Shown one piece after another: positions 45,160 to 55,645 of a stretch of DNA of 64,000 bases. A program made the position numbers and the translations under genes. Source of the stretch: Plasmodiophora brassicae (lineage: Eukaryota > Endomyxa: Phytomyxea > Phytomyxea > Plasmodiophorida); the NCBI GenBank assembly GCA_036867785.1, contig CP145413.1:1302001-1366000 (forward strand), in the 5' to 3' direction. Under the pieces are notes generated by a model. That model ran no database searches. It saw nothing but the letters and a program-made list of their open reading frames with translations, and had not been told where the DNA came from. Position 1 is the first letter of the stretch; each line of letters begins with the position of its first letter.

Positions 45160-46647
45160 ATGAATTCGGTGGAGATCGACAGCAGCAGCGCGTCGTCCCG
45201 GGTCCCCAATGACGACCTTTCGAAGAGCGGCCAGGATACCGACGACGAGGGACATGCAATGTCGGCGACGACGCGGGTCGCGTGCCTTGCGGTCGTCGCC
45301 GTTGCCGCATGGCAGTCCGTGTCGCCGATCGAGACGTACATGCACGAATTCCTGGCGACCGACAAGATGATCGCCAACGCGGACATCACCAATCATATCT
45401 GGCCAGCGTATTCCTACGCCTTTATGTTCACCTTAATCCCGATTGTCTACCTCAGCGAGTACTGGACCGGCTATGCCTTCATAACCGCACTAGGTCGGGT
45501 AACGTGGCCCGTCGCTCGCAGGCAGCATACTGACATAGTCTGGCCGCAGCGCTTATTCTTCGGCTATGCACGACGTTCCTGCAAGAATTCTCTCCGATGG
45601 CTGCTCTCTGGCCGCATCAGTCTGCCTTGGGGTTGTTCGGCATCGCTTCCGCCTGCAAAGTGTCCTTCAAATCGTTCATCTACGTTATTGTCCCCCGGCG
45701 AGTCTTCTTCGCCATCACTGGGTACGTCCGCGCCGCCAACCTGGTCGCTCACGTTCTCGGCGGTACCATCGGCTTCTCGCTTCGAAAGCATCGCATCAGC
45801 TGGGTGACATTCTACACGATTCAGCAGGCGTGCCTGTGCGCCGCGTTATTCGCTTTTGGAATCGCGGTCTACGCCCTGCAGAAAGGCCCGCGGCAGCATG
45901 CATCGCCGACGAGGCCGTTCGCTCCTCGTATTCGGTCACGTGCAGAACTGTACGACCTCGTCCATGGCATATTCCCGTCACGACTGGTGAATATCTGGAG
46001 CGTATGGATTATCGTTGCGCATGCTGTTTACGGGTTGGTCCTTGTCAACACGTCAACGCTGTTCTTCAATATCGACCGCAACGCCCATGTAGGCAACGCT
46101 CACACATCGTAACCATGTCGTTGCTGTTGCTGATGCCGTTTTCAGTTGAACGGGGTTGTTGTATCGTGTGCGAGGCTATGTGCTGCCGGGGCCGCTGTTG
46201 TTGTTGCCAGATGTCCCCGACGGCTCCTGGATCAGAGTTTGGTACTGATGACCACCGGTTCCATCAGCACCGGCCTGCTGATCGCGTTGGCGGGTCTGAC
46301 AACCCATATCACGACCTCGTATGCGAGCCTGATCGCCATTCACGCTGTGTTTGAGCTATGCTTCTGTGTCGGAAATGGCGTCGTTGCTTCCAGGTACCCC
46401 GTGAATATAATATCCTGTCTAAAACGCAGGTTTATGACTGGCTGTGTCCAGGATTCCAACCTCCATACGAGGCATCGCTATATTCGTGAACACGCTGTTC
46501 TGCCTGATTATGCAATCCGCTCTGCAATTTGTCTGCGGCCCGCTGCTGGAGCTGTCGGTGCACTCGAAGTTCTCCACGTTCGCGTTGATCATGGTCTCGC
46601 TCGGTACCGTCCTAGCTATCACGGCCCGCTGTACAAGACCAGCGTAA
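45160..46647 (+). CDS. SLC19-type (folate/thiamine) carrier
   Basis: Multi-exon, about 10-12 TM segments. The start MNSVEIDSSSASSRVPNDD is hydrophilic; the first TM segment includes CLAVVAVAAWQSVSPIETYM, with the family-typical sequence after it (TNHIWPAYSYAFMFTLIPI and VYLSEYWTGY). A later exon has CKVSFKSFIYVIVPRRVF and ITGYVRAANLVAHVLGG, aligning with the SLC19 stretch that reads as Y-x-Y-x-x-V ... Y-x-R-x-x-x-L-V-G. The C-terminal half includes IWSVWIIVAHAVYGLVLV and LQFVCGPLLELSVHSKF. SLC19 proteins take up reduced folates or thiamine. Which vitamin this one carries cannot be told. Introns were not all fixed. Confidence 0.7.
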
Positions 46648-46903
46648 TGGCGTCGTGCTATCGTAATATAAATTGCTGGTCAGGTATTCGACAATGGCGG
46701 GCACAGTCACTGCTGAGTGCTGATAGTGTCAACTGGCTATTTTAGTCCGTGCAGCCCGTGGTACCTTCGGCCTGTGCAACCAGGCCAAGATTCAATACCA
46801 TTGCGGCGTTCGGGTCACCGGCACATCTATTTGGAAAGCTGTTTGGCTGCTGACGGCAGGCGGTCCTGGGCGGACAGCACGTTAGGAGGCCGATATACCG
46901 ATA

Positions 46904-48114
46904 ATGAGTTCGTGCGCGACGGCTGCATTGCTGATGCTGATGATGGTGACGTCGATGATGAAGCCGGGCGTGCCACCGGGGCTTCCTTTGCCTGGAGGCG
47001 CGGGGAAACGCCTTGAGATCACATTCGAACCTGGTTCCACCAACCTTCTCGCCATTCCGCAACAGACATGGTCCGATGTGCTCTCGCATGCCAAATGTAG
47101 CATCATGTAACAGATATCGCTGTCTTGTGCCGCACGTGCACGTTCTCAACCAGCATTAGGAGCATTATGGATTCCAAGACGGCGAGGGCGTTCGTCCTGT
47201 CGGGGAGCAGTCTGATTGTGCGGTCCAATCAAGTCATCTTGAAGACATGCGGCCCAACGAGTTTGCTGTCTGCTCTTGAGCCTGTCATGGAAATGGCGGG
47301 CAAGCAGGCCAATCTCTCCAATATCATGTTCACTCGTGGTCTGGTCGCTTCATCGGTGCGGCCTATACGTGACATACCTTGCGGTGGCCAATTGACAGTG
47401 TGAGTCTCCAGAATCGTCAACCGAGCCCACACAGGTCGTTCGCTGACGAGGTTCGGTTCCTCGACAGGAAATATGATGGGCAATCGATTGCGATCGACAA
47501 CGGGTTCCACATGTGGACGATGTCGCCAACGCCCTGCTCCACCGTGTTCGAAGTTGTTATGCGGGACCTGCCACAGGATGTCATGAAAGCGTCCGCGTAT
47601 GAGTTCAAGTTCTCTCCAAGTCGGGGAGGCGATCGTTGGGTCGAGTACCTGGTTCCGGGCGCACGCGTCAATGGGCAATGGTTCCAACCCCGCGGATACA
47701 TTTGCAACGCGTTCGCCGGCAACGACGACCACATGTTTACGATTCACATCGCACAGCAAACGTCGTGCTCCTACGTTACCTTTGAGAGCAACTTCATCGA
47801 CAAAGGAATGGTCGGTACCTGTTTCAGCTTGTATGACCCGTACGTGTAACCTGACAGTGTATAAGTTGGAACGCGTGGTCCAATTCTTCCGTCCCGGCAC
47901 GCTGACCATTGTGACCATTCCTGGCACGGAGACAATGGCGAATGGTATACGTGGTCTGCTGCTGTCAGGCAACGCTCTGACTTGCGAGACAGACTTTGCT
48001 GCTGGCGGCTATGCGGGGCGTCACGCCAGCATGGTAGACGTCCTCGACAGGTACACTCGCACATCGACGGCCTACCATCCGCACCTGGGTTTCCAGTCTT
48101 TCCAGCGCCTGTAA
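46904..48114 (+). CDS. AdoMet decarboxylase paralogue lacking key catalytic residues (prozyme-like)
   Basis: Exons 46904-47106, 47160-47355, 47412-47810 and 47866-48114 give 348 aa with no stop or frameshift. It aligns along its length with the AdoMetDC at 48469, sharing KRLEITFEPGST, AIPQQTWSD, ILKTCG, SPHRSFADEV and YVTFESNF. The changes fall on catalytic residues (numbers from memory of the human enzyme). The acidic pair in FEGAEK reads PGGAGK (E8 and E11 to Gly), and the autocleavage site LSESS reads LSGSS (E67 to Gly, codon GGG at 47203). CGYS reads RGYI (C226 to Arg, S229 to Ile) and HITPE reads HIAQQ. Self-processing to the pyruvoyl form is therefore unlikely. The intron at 49180 in the other gene is absent here, and about 8 extra residues are present. 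A regulatory role like trypanosomatid prozyme is an inference. Confidence 0.8.
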
Positions 48115-48468
48115 CGCGCGTCTCGTAGATGCCCCCCAACCAACAAGAAGTACAGTACCTATACAATTGGCACCGGCGCCGATGTTCGGCCAAGAACATT
48201 CTCTGGGCCGCCGCGTCAGCCCACGCAGTCCGCAGCTGCGTCGTGCGACACGGCGACGCGGTGACCCCGTAGTGGGGGCACGGCCGAGGTGGCATATTAG
48301 GCGCCCCCGAGGGAGTCGGAGGGTCGGCGACTCGGGGGCCCCCTTTATTCGGATATCGTCGTCGTTGCTGACGCGTGTCCCCTGCCGTTGTATGCACCGC
48401 GGCCACCGTCGCCCGACGCGCCCGTTCGACAGCTGCTGCCGAAAGTGGATGCCCTCCTGACCACCGCC
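48115..48468. other. intergenic region between the two AdoMetDC genes
   Basis: About 350 bp, GC-rich, with a possible small hairpin (CCCCCGAG near 48305 and CTCGGGGG near 48331). No gene is seen. It probably holds the promoter of the downstream AdoMetDC. Confidence 0.4.
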
Positions 48469-49682
48469 ATGATGCTGATGATGAACGAATCGGTGCCGCC
48501 GGACATCCCGTTCGAGGGCGCCGAGAAACGCCTGGAGATCACGTTCGAGCCTGGCTCGACCGACCTTCTTGCCATCCCGCAGCAGACCTGGTCCGACATA
48601 CTTTCCCACGCCAATTGTGCTATCATGTAACGCGTTGTTGTTGCCAAGTCACGTTCAGCCTGAGCAGCATCCTGAACCATTGCCCCGCTCAGGAGCGTTA
48701 TGGATTCCCCGACCACGAGGGCGTTTGTCCTGTCGGAGAGCAGTCTGTTCGTGCGATCCAACCAAGTCGTCTTGAAGACGTGCGGCACGACGAGCTTGCT
48801 GTACGTAGTTCAGCCGATTCTTATTGCGGCGGGCACTCGCGCCGTCCTCATCAACATCCTGTTCACACGCGGACTAATTATGTCACCCGTAAGTCCACGC
48901 GAGGGAGCGCCTTCTGCATAGCGAGCTCCGCGCTCCCCATCGAGGAAGACGACGAATTAACGAGGACCCCGTGCATCTCCAGGCCCTGCAACCCAGCCCG
49001 CACAGATCGTTCGCTGAGGAAGTGGCCTTCCTTCAAATGGAGTTCGATGGGCAGCCCGTCGCGATCCACAACGAGTTCCACATGTGGGCAACGGCTCCGT
49101 CGTCCTGCTCGACGATGTTCGAGGTGGCCATGCGGGATCTGCCGAGAGATGTCATGGCGAAGTTCTACTACGACTTCAAGTACGTCTTGACCGCGCCTAT
49201 GGACCTGCGTTTCCAACATGACGACAGGGGCTGTGAGTCGTGGGTCCAGGACCTCGTTCCCGGCGCTCGCGTCGATAGCCAGTGGTTCGAGCCCTGCGGG
49301 TACAGTTGCAATGCGTTCGTCGGCAAGACCGACCGCCTGTTTACGATCCACATCACTCCGCAACCATCGTGCTCCTACGTTAGTTTCGAGAGTAACTTCG
49401 TTGATATGGACATGGTCGGTTCTCCTTCCGCTCTACCTGTCCGAATACTTACCAACGGACTAGATGGCACGCGTCATTCGGTTCTTCCGTCCTGGCAAGC
49501 TGACGATCGCTACGATCAATGGCCCTGGCATGATGTCGGTTGTCGCGGAGGGTTGTGATGGAGGGCATGACCCTGGGAGCCGCATCGAGGAGCCCGACGA
49601 CATCGACCTGGAAGGATACGCCTGCACGTTCGCGGCCCATCTGGCCCACGTCGATTTCCAGTCGTTCCACCTTTGCGTCTGA
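48469..49682 (+). CDS. AMD1: S-adenosylmethionine decarboxylase proenzyme
   Basis: Exons 48469-48626, 48693-48888, 48983-49179, 49228-49414 and 49464-49682 (introns 66, 94, 48 and 49 bp) give 318 aa. Residues match the eukaryotic enzyme: PFEGAEKRLEITF (the two acidic activator Glu), FVLSESSLFV (autocleavage between Glu and Ser, codon GAG at 48736), LKTCGTTSLL (proton-donor Cys), PSPHRSFAEEV, EPCGYSCNAF (Cys and processing Ser) and IHITPQPSCSYVSFESNF (catalytic His). The Glu normally after ITP is Gln here. The enzyme makes decarboxylated AdoMet for spermidine and spermine synthesis. It lies 354 bp downstream of its inactive-looking paralogue, in the same direction. The exact ATG among several close ones is uncertain. 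Confidence 0.9.
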
Positions 49683-49735
49683 CGGTGTCGCGTTGAACCC
49701 CGCCCGGCTCAATACATTGCCGGACGTGGGTTCGT

Positions 49736-51388
49736 TTATGAATGGGCGACATTCTCGACGTCGAACCGTCTCGAGACGAACGCGTACACGTCGTCGTCGA
49801 TGTTCCTCTGGTCCGGGACCTTGAGCTGCTCGTGGACGGCCGCCATGAGGTTGAACGCCGACTCCTCATGGACTCGATGGATCGTCCACTGCAGGCGCTC
49901 CTGGAATGTCGGCGACTTGTTGCGCTGCTTCCTACGATACCTGCGCGCCTCGCCATCAGCCAGGATGGCATGGGGTAGCACGCGCGACCTAGCCGGGTCG
50001 ACCTTTCGACGAACGTGACGACATTGTTACGCGCCGCGTACCGCGTGTGGAACGCGTCCGAGACGATGGAGATGGGGATGGCGAGCATGAGAATGCCGAC
50101 GAGGACGGCGATGGCGGCGACGAGCTTGCCCCAGCCGGTCACCGGCACGATGTCCCCGTAGCCCACCGTCGTCGACGTGATCACCGTGAAGTACAGCGAC
50201 GTCGGTATGCTGACGAAATCGCTGGGTAGGCCGCGGCAGGCCGGTCAGCAACGTTGTCGGGAGGGGGTAGGGCGCGACCACGCCCCAACACGTACCTGCC
50301 CGGGGCGTTCTCCGCCAGGTACATCATGCTGGCCAGGGTCAGCGTCGCGATCCCGAATATGAAGCCCATGATCGCCAGCGGCAGCCGGCTCTTCATCAGG
50401 ACGGCGGACAGCATGGGCACCCAGGCCAGGTGCCGCATCAGCTTGACGATTCGCAGGACGCGCAGCGACCGAAGGCAGACGAACGCGGTCGATTGCGTCA
50501 CCGACTGCAGCGCGATCTGACGTTCGGCCTGATCGTCAGCGCGTCTGGACGTCGCAGGCACCAGTGCGACCCATGGGTACCGAGTCCAGGCCCAGCTCGA
50601 CGTAGAACGGGACGATGACGATGAGGTCGATCATGTTCATCTTGGATTGGAAGATCTCGGCCGGCGTGCGGCAGGTGACCGCGTGCAGGCCCAGCTCGAA
50701 CGTGAACATGGCCGTGCAGGCCAGCTCCATCCAGAAGTACCACGCCGGCGACGTGGCAACGTTCGCCATCGACCCGACGCACGCCGACACCACCGACACG
50801 ACGCTGCGCGCGCCACCACACGCTCAGCGGGGGCGGGTGCGCCACGCGCGATCGTCTGCGCGCTTACATGACCGCCATGGACACATAGGTGAAGCAGAGC
50901 GCGTAGATCGACGACCCGGCGTTGTTGGTGGCGTTCCAGATCCAGACGCGCACGCCCGGCAGCGTCACGTACTGCTGCGTGCGCTCCAGGGCGCGTTGCG
51001 CCGAGATGCGCGCCATCAGCGCCGGCATCAACTCCGGGTGCTGCTGCTGCTGCTGCTGGTGGTGGTGCGGCGCACGCACCTGGTGCCGGCGCTCGCACCG
51101 GTCCGCGTAGTCGTGCGCGATCCGCCGCCACGTCTGGCGGATCTCCAGCGGCGACCGCGCCTTGCGCCCCATGGACGCCGGCCTGGTCAGCGCCGGGCGC
51201 ACGCTCGCACCCGCACCCGAGCTCATCGACCCGGACAACCGCTGCCGCTGCATGCCCGGCGTCTCCCCGACCGTCTTCGCATGGCCCAGCACCGGGCGCT
51301 CGTCGCCCTCATCGGCGTGCTCGGGCACGGGTGCGAAGGACAGCGGGCGGTGCGGTTTGACGAGCACCACGTGCTCCTGCCGAGGCAT
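49736..51388 (-). CDS. voltage-gated potassium channel (Kv type)
   Basis: Multi-exon on the minus strand. The N-terminal region (from 51388) is polar, with an HHHQQQQQQH run, then a first TM segment near VWIWNATNNAGSSIYALCF. Further exons give an S2/S3 part (YFWMELACTAMFTFELGLH, MNMIDLIVIVPFYVELGLD), the S4 sensor SLRVLRIVKLMRHLAWVPML with basic residues every third position, S5 (LPLAIMGFIFGIATLTLA), and the pore with selectivity filter TVGYGD. S6 reads VLVGILMLAIPISIVSDAF. The C-terminal tail ends at 49736. Six TM segments and TVGYGD define a Kv subunit that assembles as a tetramer. The S6 hinge is PIS rather than the PVP of Shaker-type channels. Not all introns were fixed. Confidence 0.85.
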
Positions 51389-51495
51389 CCCGTCGACGAT
51401 GTCCTGCCTGGTGGTACCCTGAATAGATTCGGCCGCGATCGAATCTTCCGGCGCAGGCGTGGTTGGACAGTGGAATCATATCGCTCGTCGTGGCC

Positions 51496-53399
51496 ATGCG
51501 CCAACGCTATCGGCGGCGATCGCCCTGCCTGCTGCTGGCGACGTTCGCGTCCGTCTGCGTGACGGCGACGTTGTCGCTGCCGCCGCTGTGCACGTTCCTG
51601 GGCAATGCGCTGTCCACGGGCGTCGTGCTCGGCACCGTCCAGACGATCCTGAGCCCGCCGGCCAACCTGTCGGCCCTGCTGCCGTCCATCTGCCGACTGT
51701 GCCCCTACATCAACGCGACCGGCGTCGTCGTCCAGCTGGACGCCATCACCTATTTCAACGTCGCCCGCCTACAGCTGACGGCGAACGCGCTGACCAACCA
51801 GCCGTTCGCCTGCCTGACCGCGCTCCGAGGCATCGACCTGTCCGGGAACGGCATGGCGACGGGGCCGCCGCCCGACCTGTTCCGGGCGTTGCCGGCGCTG
51901 ACGACGATCCTGCTGACCGACAACCAGATCGGCACGCTGGACCCGAGTACGTTCACGGCGCTGTCGTCGCTGACCACTCTGTAATGGCGAATGCGCGCCC
52001 ACCCGTCGAGCGCGCTCACCAACGGACGCAGGTACCTGAATCGGAACGCGCTGGCGACGCTGCCGTCTGGACTGTTCCAAGCGAACACGGCCCTGAAAAC
52101 GCTGTAAGCGACGCGCGTTCGGCGCGTTGTGTACGAAGGCACGCGTGACGAATGTATGGCCAGCATCCTGGATGAGAACCCGTTGCTGTCGTGGCTGCCG
52201 CCTGCTTTGTTCAACCCGGCGCACCCGCTGTCCTTCATGTCGGGCGCCACTGTCCCTCCCACACACACACACACGTGCTGTGCCCTGAATTCGCATGCCT
52301 AGATCGTTCGCGCTGACGCCGTCGTTGACGTGCTTCCCGGCGGTGCCGTCGTCGACGCAGCTGTGGTCGGGAGGCGCACCCGTCCCACGATGTTCTCCGT
52401 TGGCCAACTTCCACGACATGTACTCGGGCAACGCCTCGTAGGTTCCCATGGGGCGCGGTCCCTGTGTTTGCCCCCCGATCTGACCCAGCACGAAGGGTGC
52501 CGGCGGTCAGCGTTACGATCACGATGAACAACGTGTACATGGCGCCCGTCAGCGAGTTCGTCGCCGACCTGGTGATCGCGACGCGGATCGATAGTGCCCG
52601 GGTCGTGAACGTCGCCGCTAGCACCGTGTCCGGCACGACCGAAGTCACGTTCCAGGTCCTGCCGCGTACCCGGCAGGGGCAGGTCCTCAGCGACGACGTG
52701 GGCCGCATCATCACCAGCACGCTGCTGAACGAGAACAGCGCTGTGCTGACCGGCGACGCTCAGCTGACCGGCATCCTCGACCAGCTGTCCACCGTCAGGA
52801 CCGTCCCGAACGTCAACGTGACGTTCTGCCCCGACCGGAGCGCGTTCCTGTCGGTCTGCCCCGCACCGACGTCGCCGCCGCTGATCACGCTGGCGTTCGT
52901 CCTGAACGTGTCCATGGTGCTGGGCGCGTTCCTGGGCGGGATGGTGCCCGGCGCCTGCTGCATAGGGCTGCTGTCACGCCGATGGAGGCGAAGGCGGCCG
53001 CCGACCGACGCCCAGTGGTCGCGCCCGGTCCCGTACGGGACGCAGACCGGGCCATCGTCGGCGGCCTCGTCGGTGAACAACAACAACAACAACAACAACG
53101 TGCCGTCGATGAAGGCGCTGCGGGCGGGGATGTCGTCCCCGCCGCCGATGGCGCACGTGACGTCGTCGTTCCGGCAACCGGATCAGGTGCACCGGGAGTC
53201 GGCGCCCGTCGTCCGGATGGAGAGGAAGAGGGCGGCGGCGGCGGTGGCGGCGACGGGCCGGTCGAAGAGCAGCAGCGCGCAGGCGGCCAGGTCGGCGTCG
53301 GCTGTCGGATCCAGCAGGGCGGCCAAGAAATGGGACGCCGAGCGCCTTGCGAACCCGTGGATCGCCAAGGACATGGACGCCAGCGACTTTGAGATCTAA
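51496..53399 (+). CDS. leucine-rich repeat single-pass membrane protein
   Basis: The start at 51496 (MRQRYRRRSPCLLLATF) gives a signal sequence. LRRs of 24 residues follow: ITYFNVARLQLTANALTNQP, LRGIDLSGNGMATGPPPDLF, LTTILLTDNQIGTLDPSTF, LYLNRNALATLPSGLF and LILDENPLLSWLPPALF. An intron follows LTTL (51981-52031) and another ALKTL (52104-52163), so one exon (52032-52103, 72 bp) equals exactly one repeat. The middle is less certain and includes at least one more intron with a CA microsatellite. The last exon encodes an ectodomain, a TM helix (LAFVLNVSMVLGAFLGGMVP) and a basic cytosolic tail with an eight-Asn run. No kinase is attached. Probably a surface receptor or adhesion protein. Confidence 0.65.
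52261..52274. repeat. (AC)7 microsatellite inside a probable intron of the LRR gene
   Basis: Seven uninterrupted AC units immediately after a CT-rich stretch. Confidence 0.8.
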
Positions 53400-53683
53400 C
53401 GCCGCGCGACACGTTGTAGGCCACCATATAGTACATACAGGCCCACACTGTTCGGTGCAAGCACTGTGCCACACACGCCTCGTGTACCATCAGGAGCGGA
53501 GCTGGGGGCGTGGCCGGGCGGCGGTCTGTCTGCGCTGATGGGGGGCGGAACAATGTCCTCAAGTACGACCTACGTTCGAGCGCCTACGGTACTACAATAA
53601 GATGGGTCGGGCAGGCGTACCGTACGCGCGATCGGTCCCCCGACCTTCGTCGTAGGTTGCCCCGTCGACGATCGATCAATTCG

Positions 53684-55221
53684 ATGGCATTGTTGGCCGT
53701 CGTGTTGGCGGGTTTGATTCTCCGCTGTACACGCGTCGACTGCTCGTTCGCGTTCCCGTCGACGTCATCAGGCAGCGGGGCGCTGGCTGGACTGGACCTG
53801 TACGCCCCACCGGTGACGTCGTTCCTCGGGCCGCAACCGGGGGACCCGGGCGGCACGGCCAGAAGCGGCCCTGTTGTGCTCTTCAACGGCGACATGTGCA
53901 GACCGACGACACTGGACGTCCCGGGCGGCGTCGTCTTCGTTTCGGCTGATGCGTTCTCGAACGCGGGCTGCCCCTTCGAGACCCGGTACTTGGCCATGTA
54001 CGCTAGCGGTGCTGTCGCCGTTATTTGTAGGGATCCACGCTGCCGTTGGTGTTGGCCATGGGTCTGACCCTCGCCAACACAGTGCCCGTTGTTGACGTGG
54101 TCCCGTCTGTCGACCTGTACAGCAATGACGGGACCCGCGGTGCCCACACTCGTCATCTTCCGATGCTGTTCCTGCAGATCGGTCCCAGCAGTGAGCTGTA
54201 CAGCGCTCTCGTCGCTGAGGCGCCTGGGAAGAACGTCACCGTCTACCCGGACGTCAACGTCTGGCAGGCCACGTTCGCATCCTGGTACTACCAGCTATTC
54301 GTTCGCGTTCTGCCCAGCCTGGTCCTGGTCGCATCGGGCGTGACCGCCCTCGTATACTGTGTGTCGCATGCGCGCGTCATCTGCGACAATTACGACGACA
54401 GCCGTATCGCAATGGAGCCGCGTTCGTTGACGAGCCGGGTGGCGTTTGCTCGACGGTCATTGCGTCTGCCGCATGCCGTCCTGGTCATCGAGGTGATTAC
54501 GGCCACGCTGTCAGGCATAGTGCTGGCCGTCGGCGGTTATTACAGTACGCCGAACCTGCCCCTCCCGGTCGTAGAATACTTCATCACGCTGCTCAGCGGG
54601 TGGAGCTTCACGTCGTCGCTGCTATCGTCGTCGGTCTGGATTCGGCATCTGTCGCGCGTGGTCGATTCGAACGCGCTTCTGACTCGCGTCCTGAGAGGCG
54701 ACCATCCCGCCGTATTCGTCGCACTCGCCGTCTTTCCGGTCGCACTGGACACCGCTGTCAGCATTATGTTCTCGGCGTACATCAACGCGCCTATCGTCAC
54801 GACAATCACGTCGGGTATCGTGTTCCTGCTCCAGCTCACCGTCAGCCTTCATGTCCTATGGGGCGTCTTCCGATACTATTGGACGGTTCGCCGGACCACG
54901 AACGCTGTAGGCGGTGCCAAAGACATGGACGCGTTCCTGGTGCGGCTGAGTCGATGCGCCCTGGGCATGTCTCTGTCGATGATCCTGTTCTGTACCGGGA
55001 CCGCCCTGATGGGGATCGCGGTCTCGTTCGTGTACAGTCCACCGGGGTTCACAGTATGCTTTACGTTGGCCTACACTGGGCGGGCACTGGACAGCGCCTT
55101 CAGGGTTGCCATGTTCAGACCAAGGCCCACTCGACCCCGGGACGCCGTCAACGACCGGCACCAACGCATTTGCGTCCAAACTCCAGAGCCATTGAACGCA
55201 CTGAACCCAGAAGACAAGTGA
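53684..55221 (+). CDS. PA-like ectodomain / seven-TM family protein, copy D
   Basis: Exons 53684-54026 and 54083-55221 around a 56-bp intron at the family position; 493 aa. The start (MALLAVVLAGLILRCT) gives the signal sequence. Ectodomain marks: ALAGLDLYAPPVTSF, GPVVLFNGDMCRPTTL and AGCPFETRYLAMYASGA. The membrane part follows the family pattern (VWQATFASWYYQLFVRVLP, PLPVVEYFITLLSGWSF, FLLQLTVSLHVLWGVF and LSRCALGMSLSMILFCTGT), ending GRALDSAFRVAMF and a 40-residue polar tail. It is the first of the right-hand trio, in the opposite orientation to copies A-C. Codons are more GC-ended than in copies E and F. Confidence 0.75.
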
Positions 55222-55645
55222 TCAAATACGCAGTCCAACCAGAACGAGGGCGTGCCAGGATCGACGTTTATGCAGTGACTCCCTCACCGCCATACCATTC
55301 GACGCCGTAGGAGACCGGCATCGTTTGCAATGGGACCGGGCAACGTCGTTGGTACGCTGCCCTGGCGCTTAACTACCGAGGTCGACCCAGGCGCAGGCCT
55401 ATGAGGGGTAGCAACGTGTCATAACGTACCCGCTTTCACGTACGCGTTCTGAGCACTGTTTCCGGGCGGATGGGCTGTGGCGGTTGGGTCACTCCAACAA
55501 GAAAAGCTGGTGGAAGCTGACGCGGTAACCCCCATGATACCGTATGAGCCATGGAGGGACAGCGCCGAAGACCAATCCTAAGCGTACGGCTAATTGGCGG
55601 GTCGATTCCTCTACGTATTCGTTGAACGGGGTGGTCCGCCCTGCC
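55222..55645. other. intergenic region between copies D and E
   Basis: About 420 bp without a supported gene; presumably the 3' end of copy D and the promoter of copy E. Confidence 0.4.

Noticed and set aside
50615-51562. 315-codon plus-strand frame
   Set aside because: Antisense to the potassium channel exons; composition is Arg/Ala-rich without any family match.
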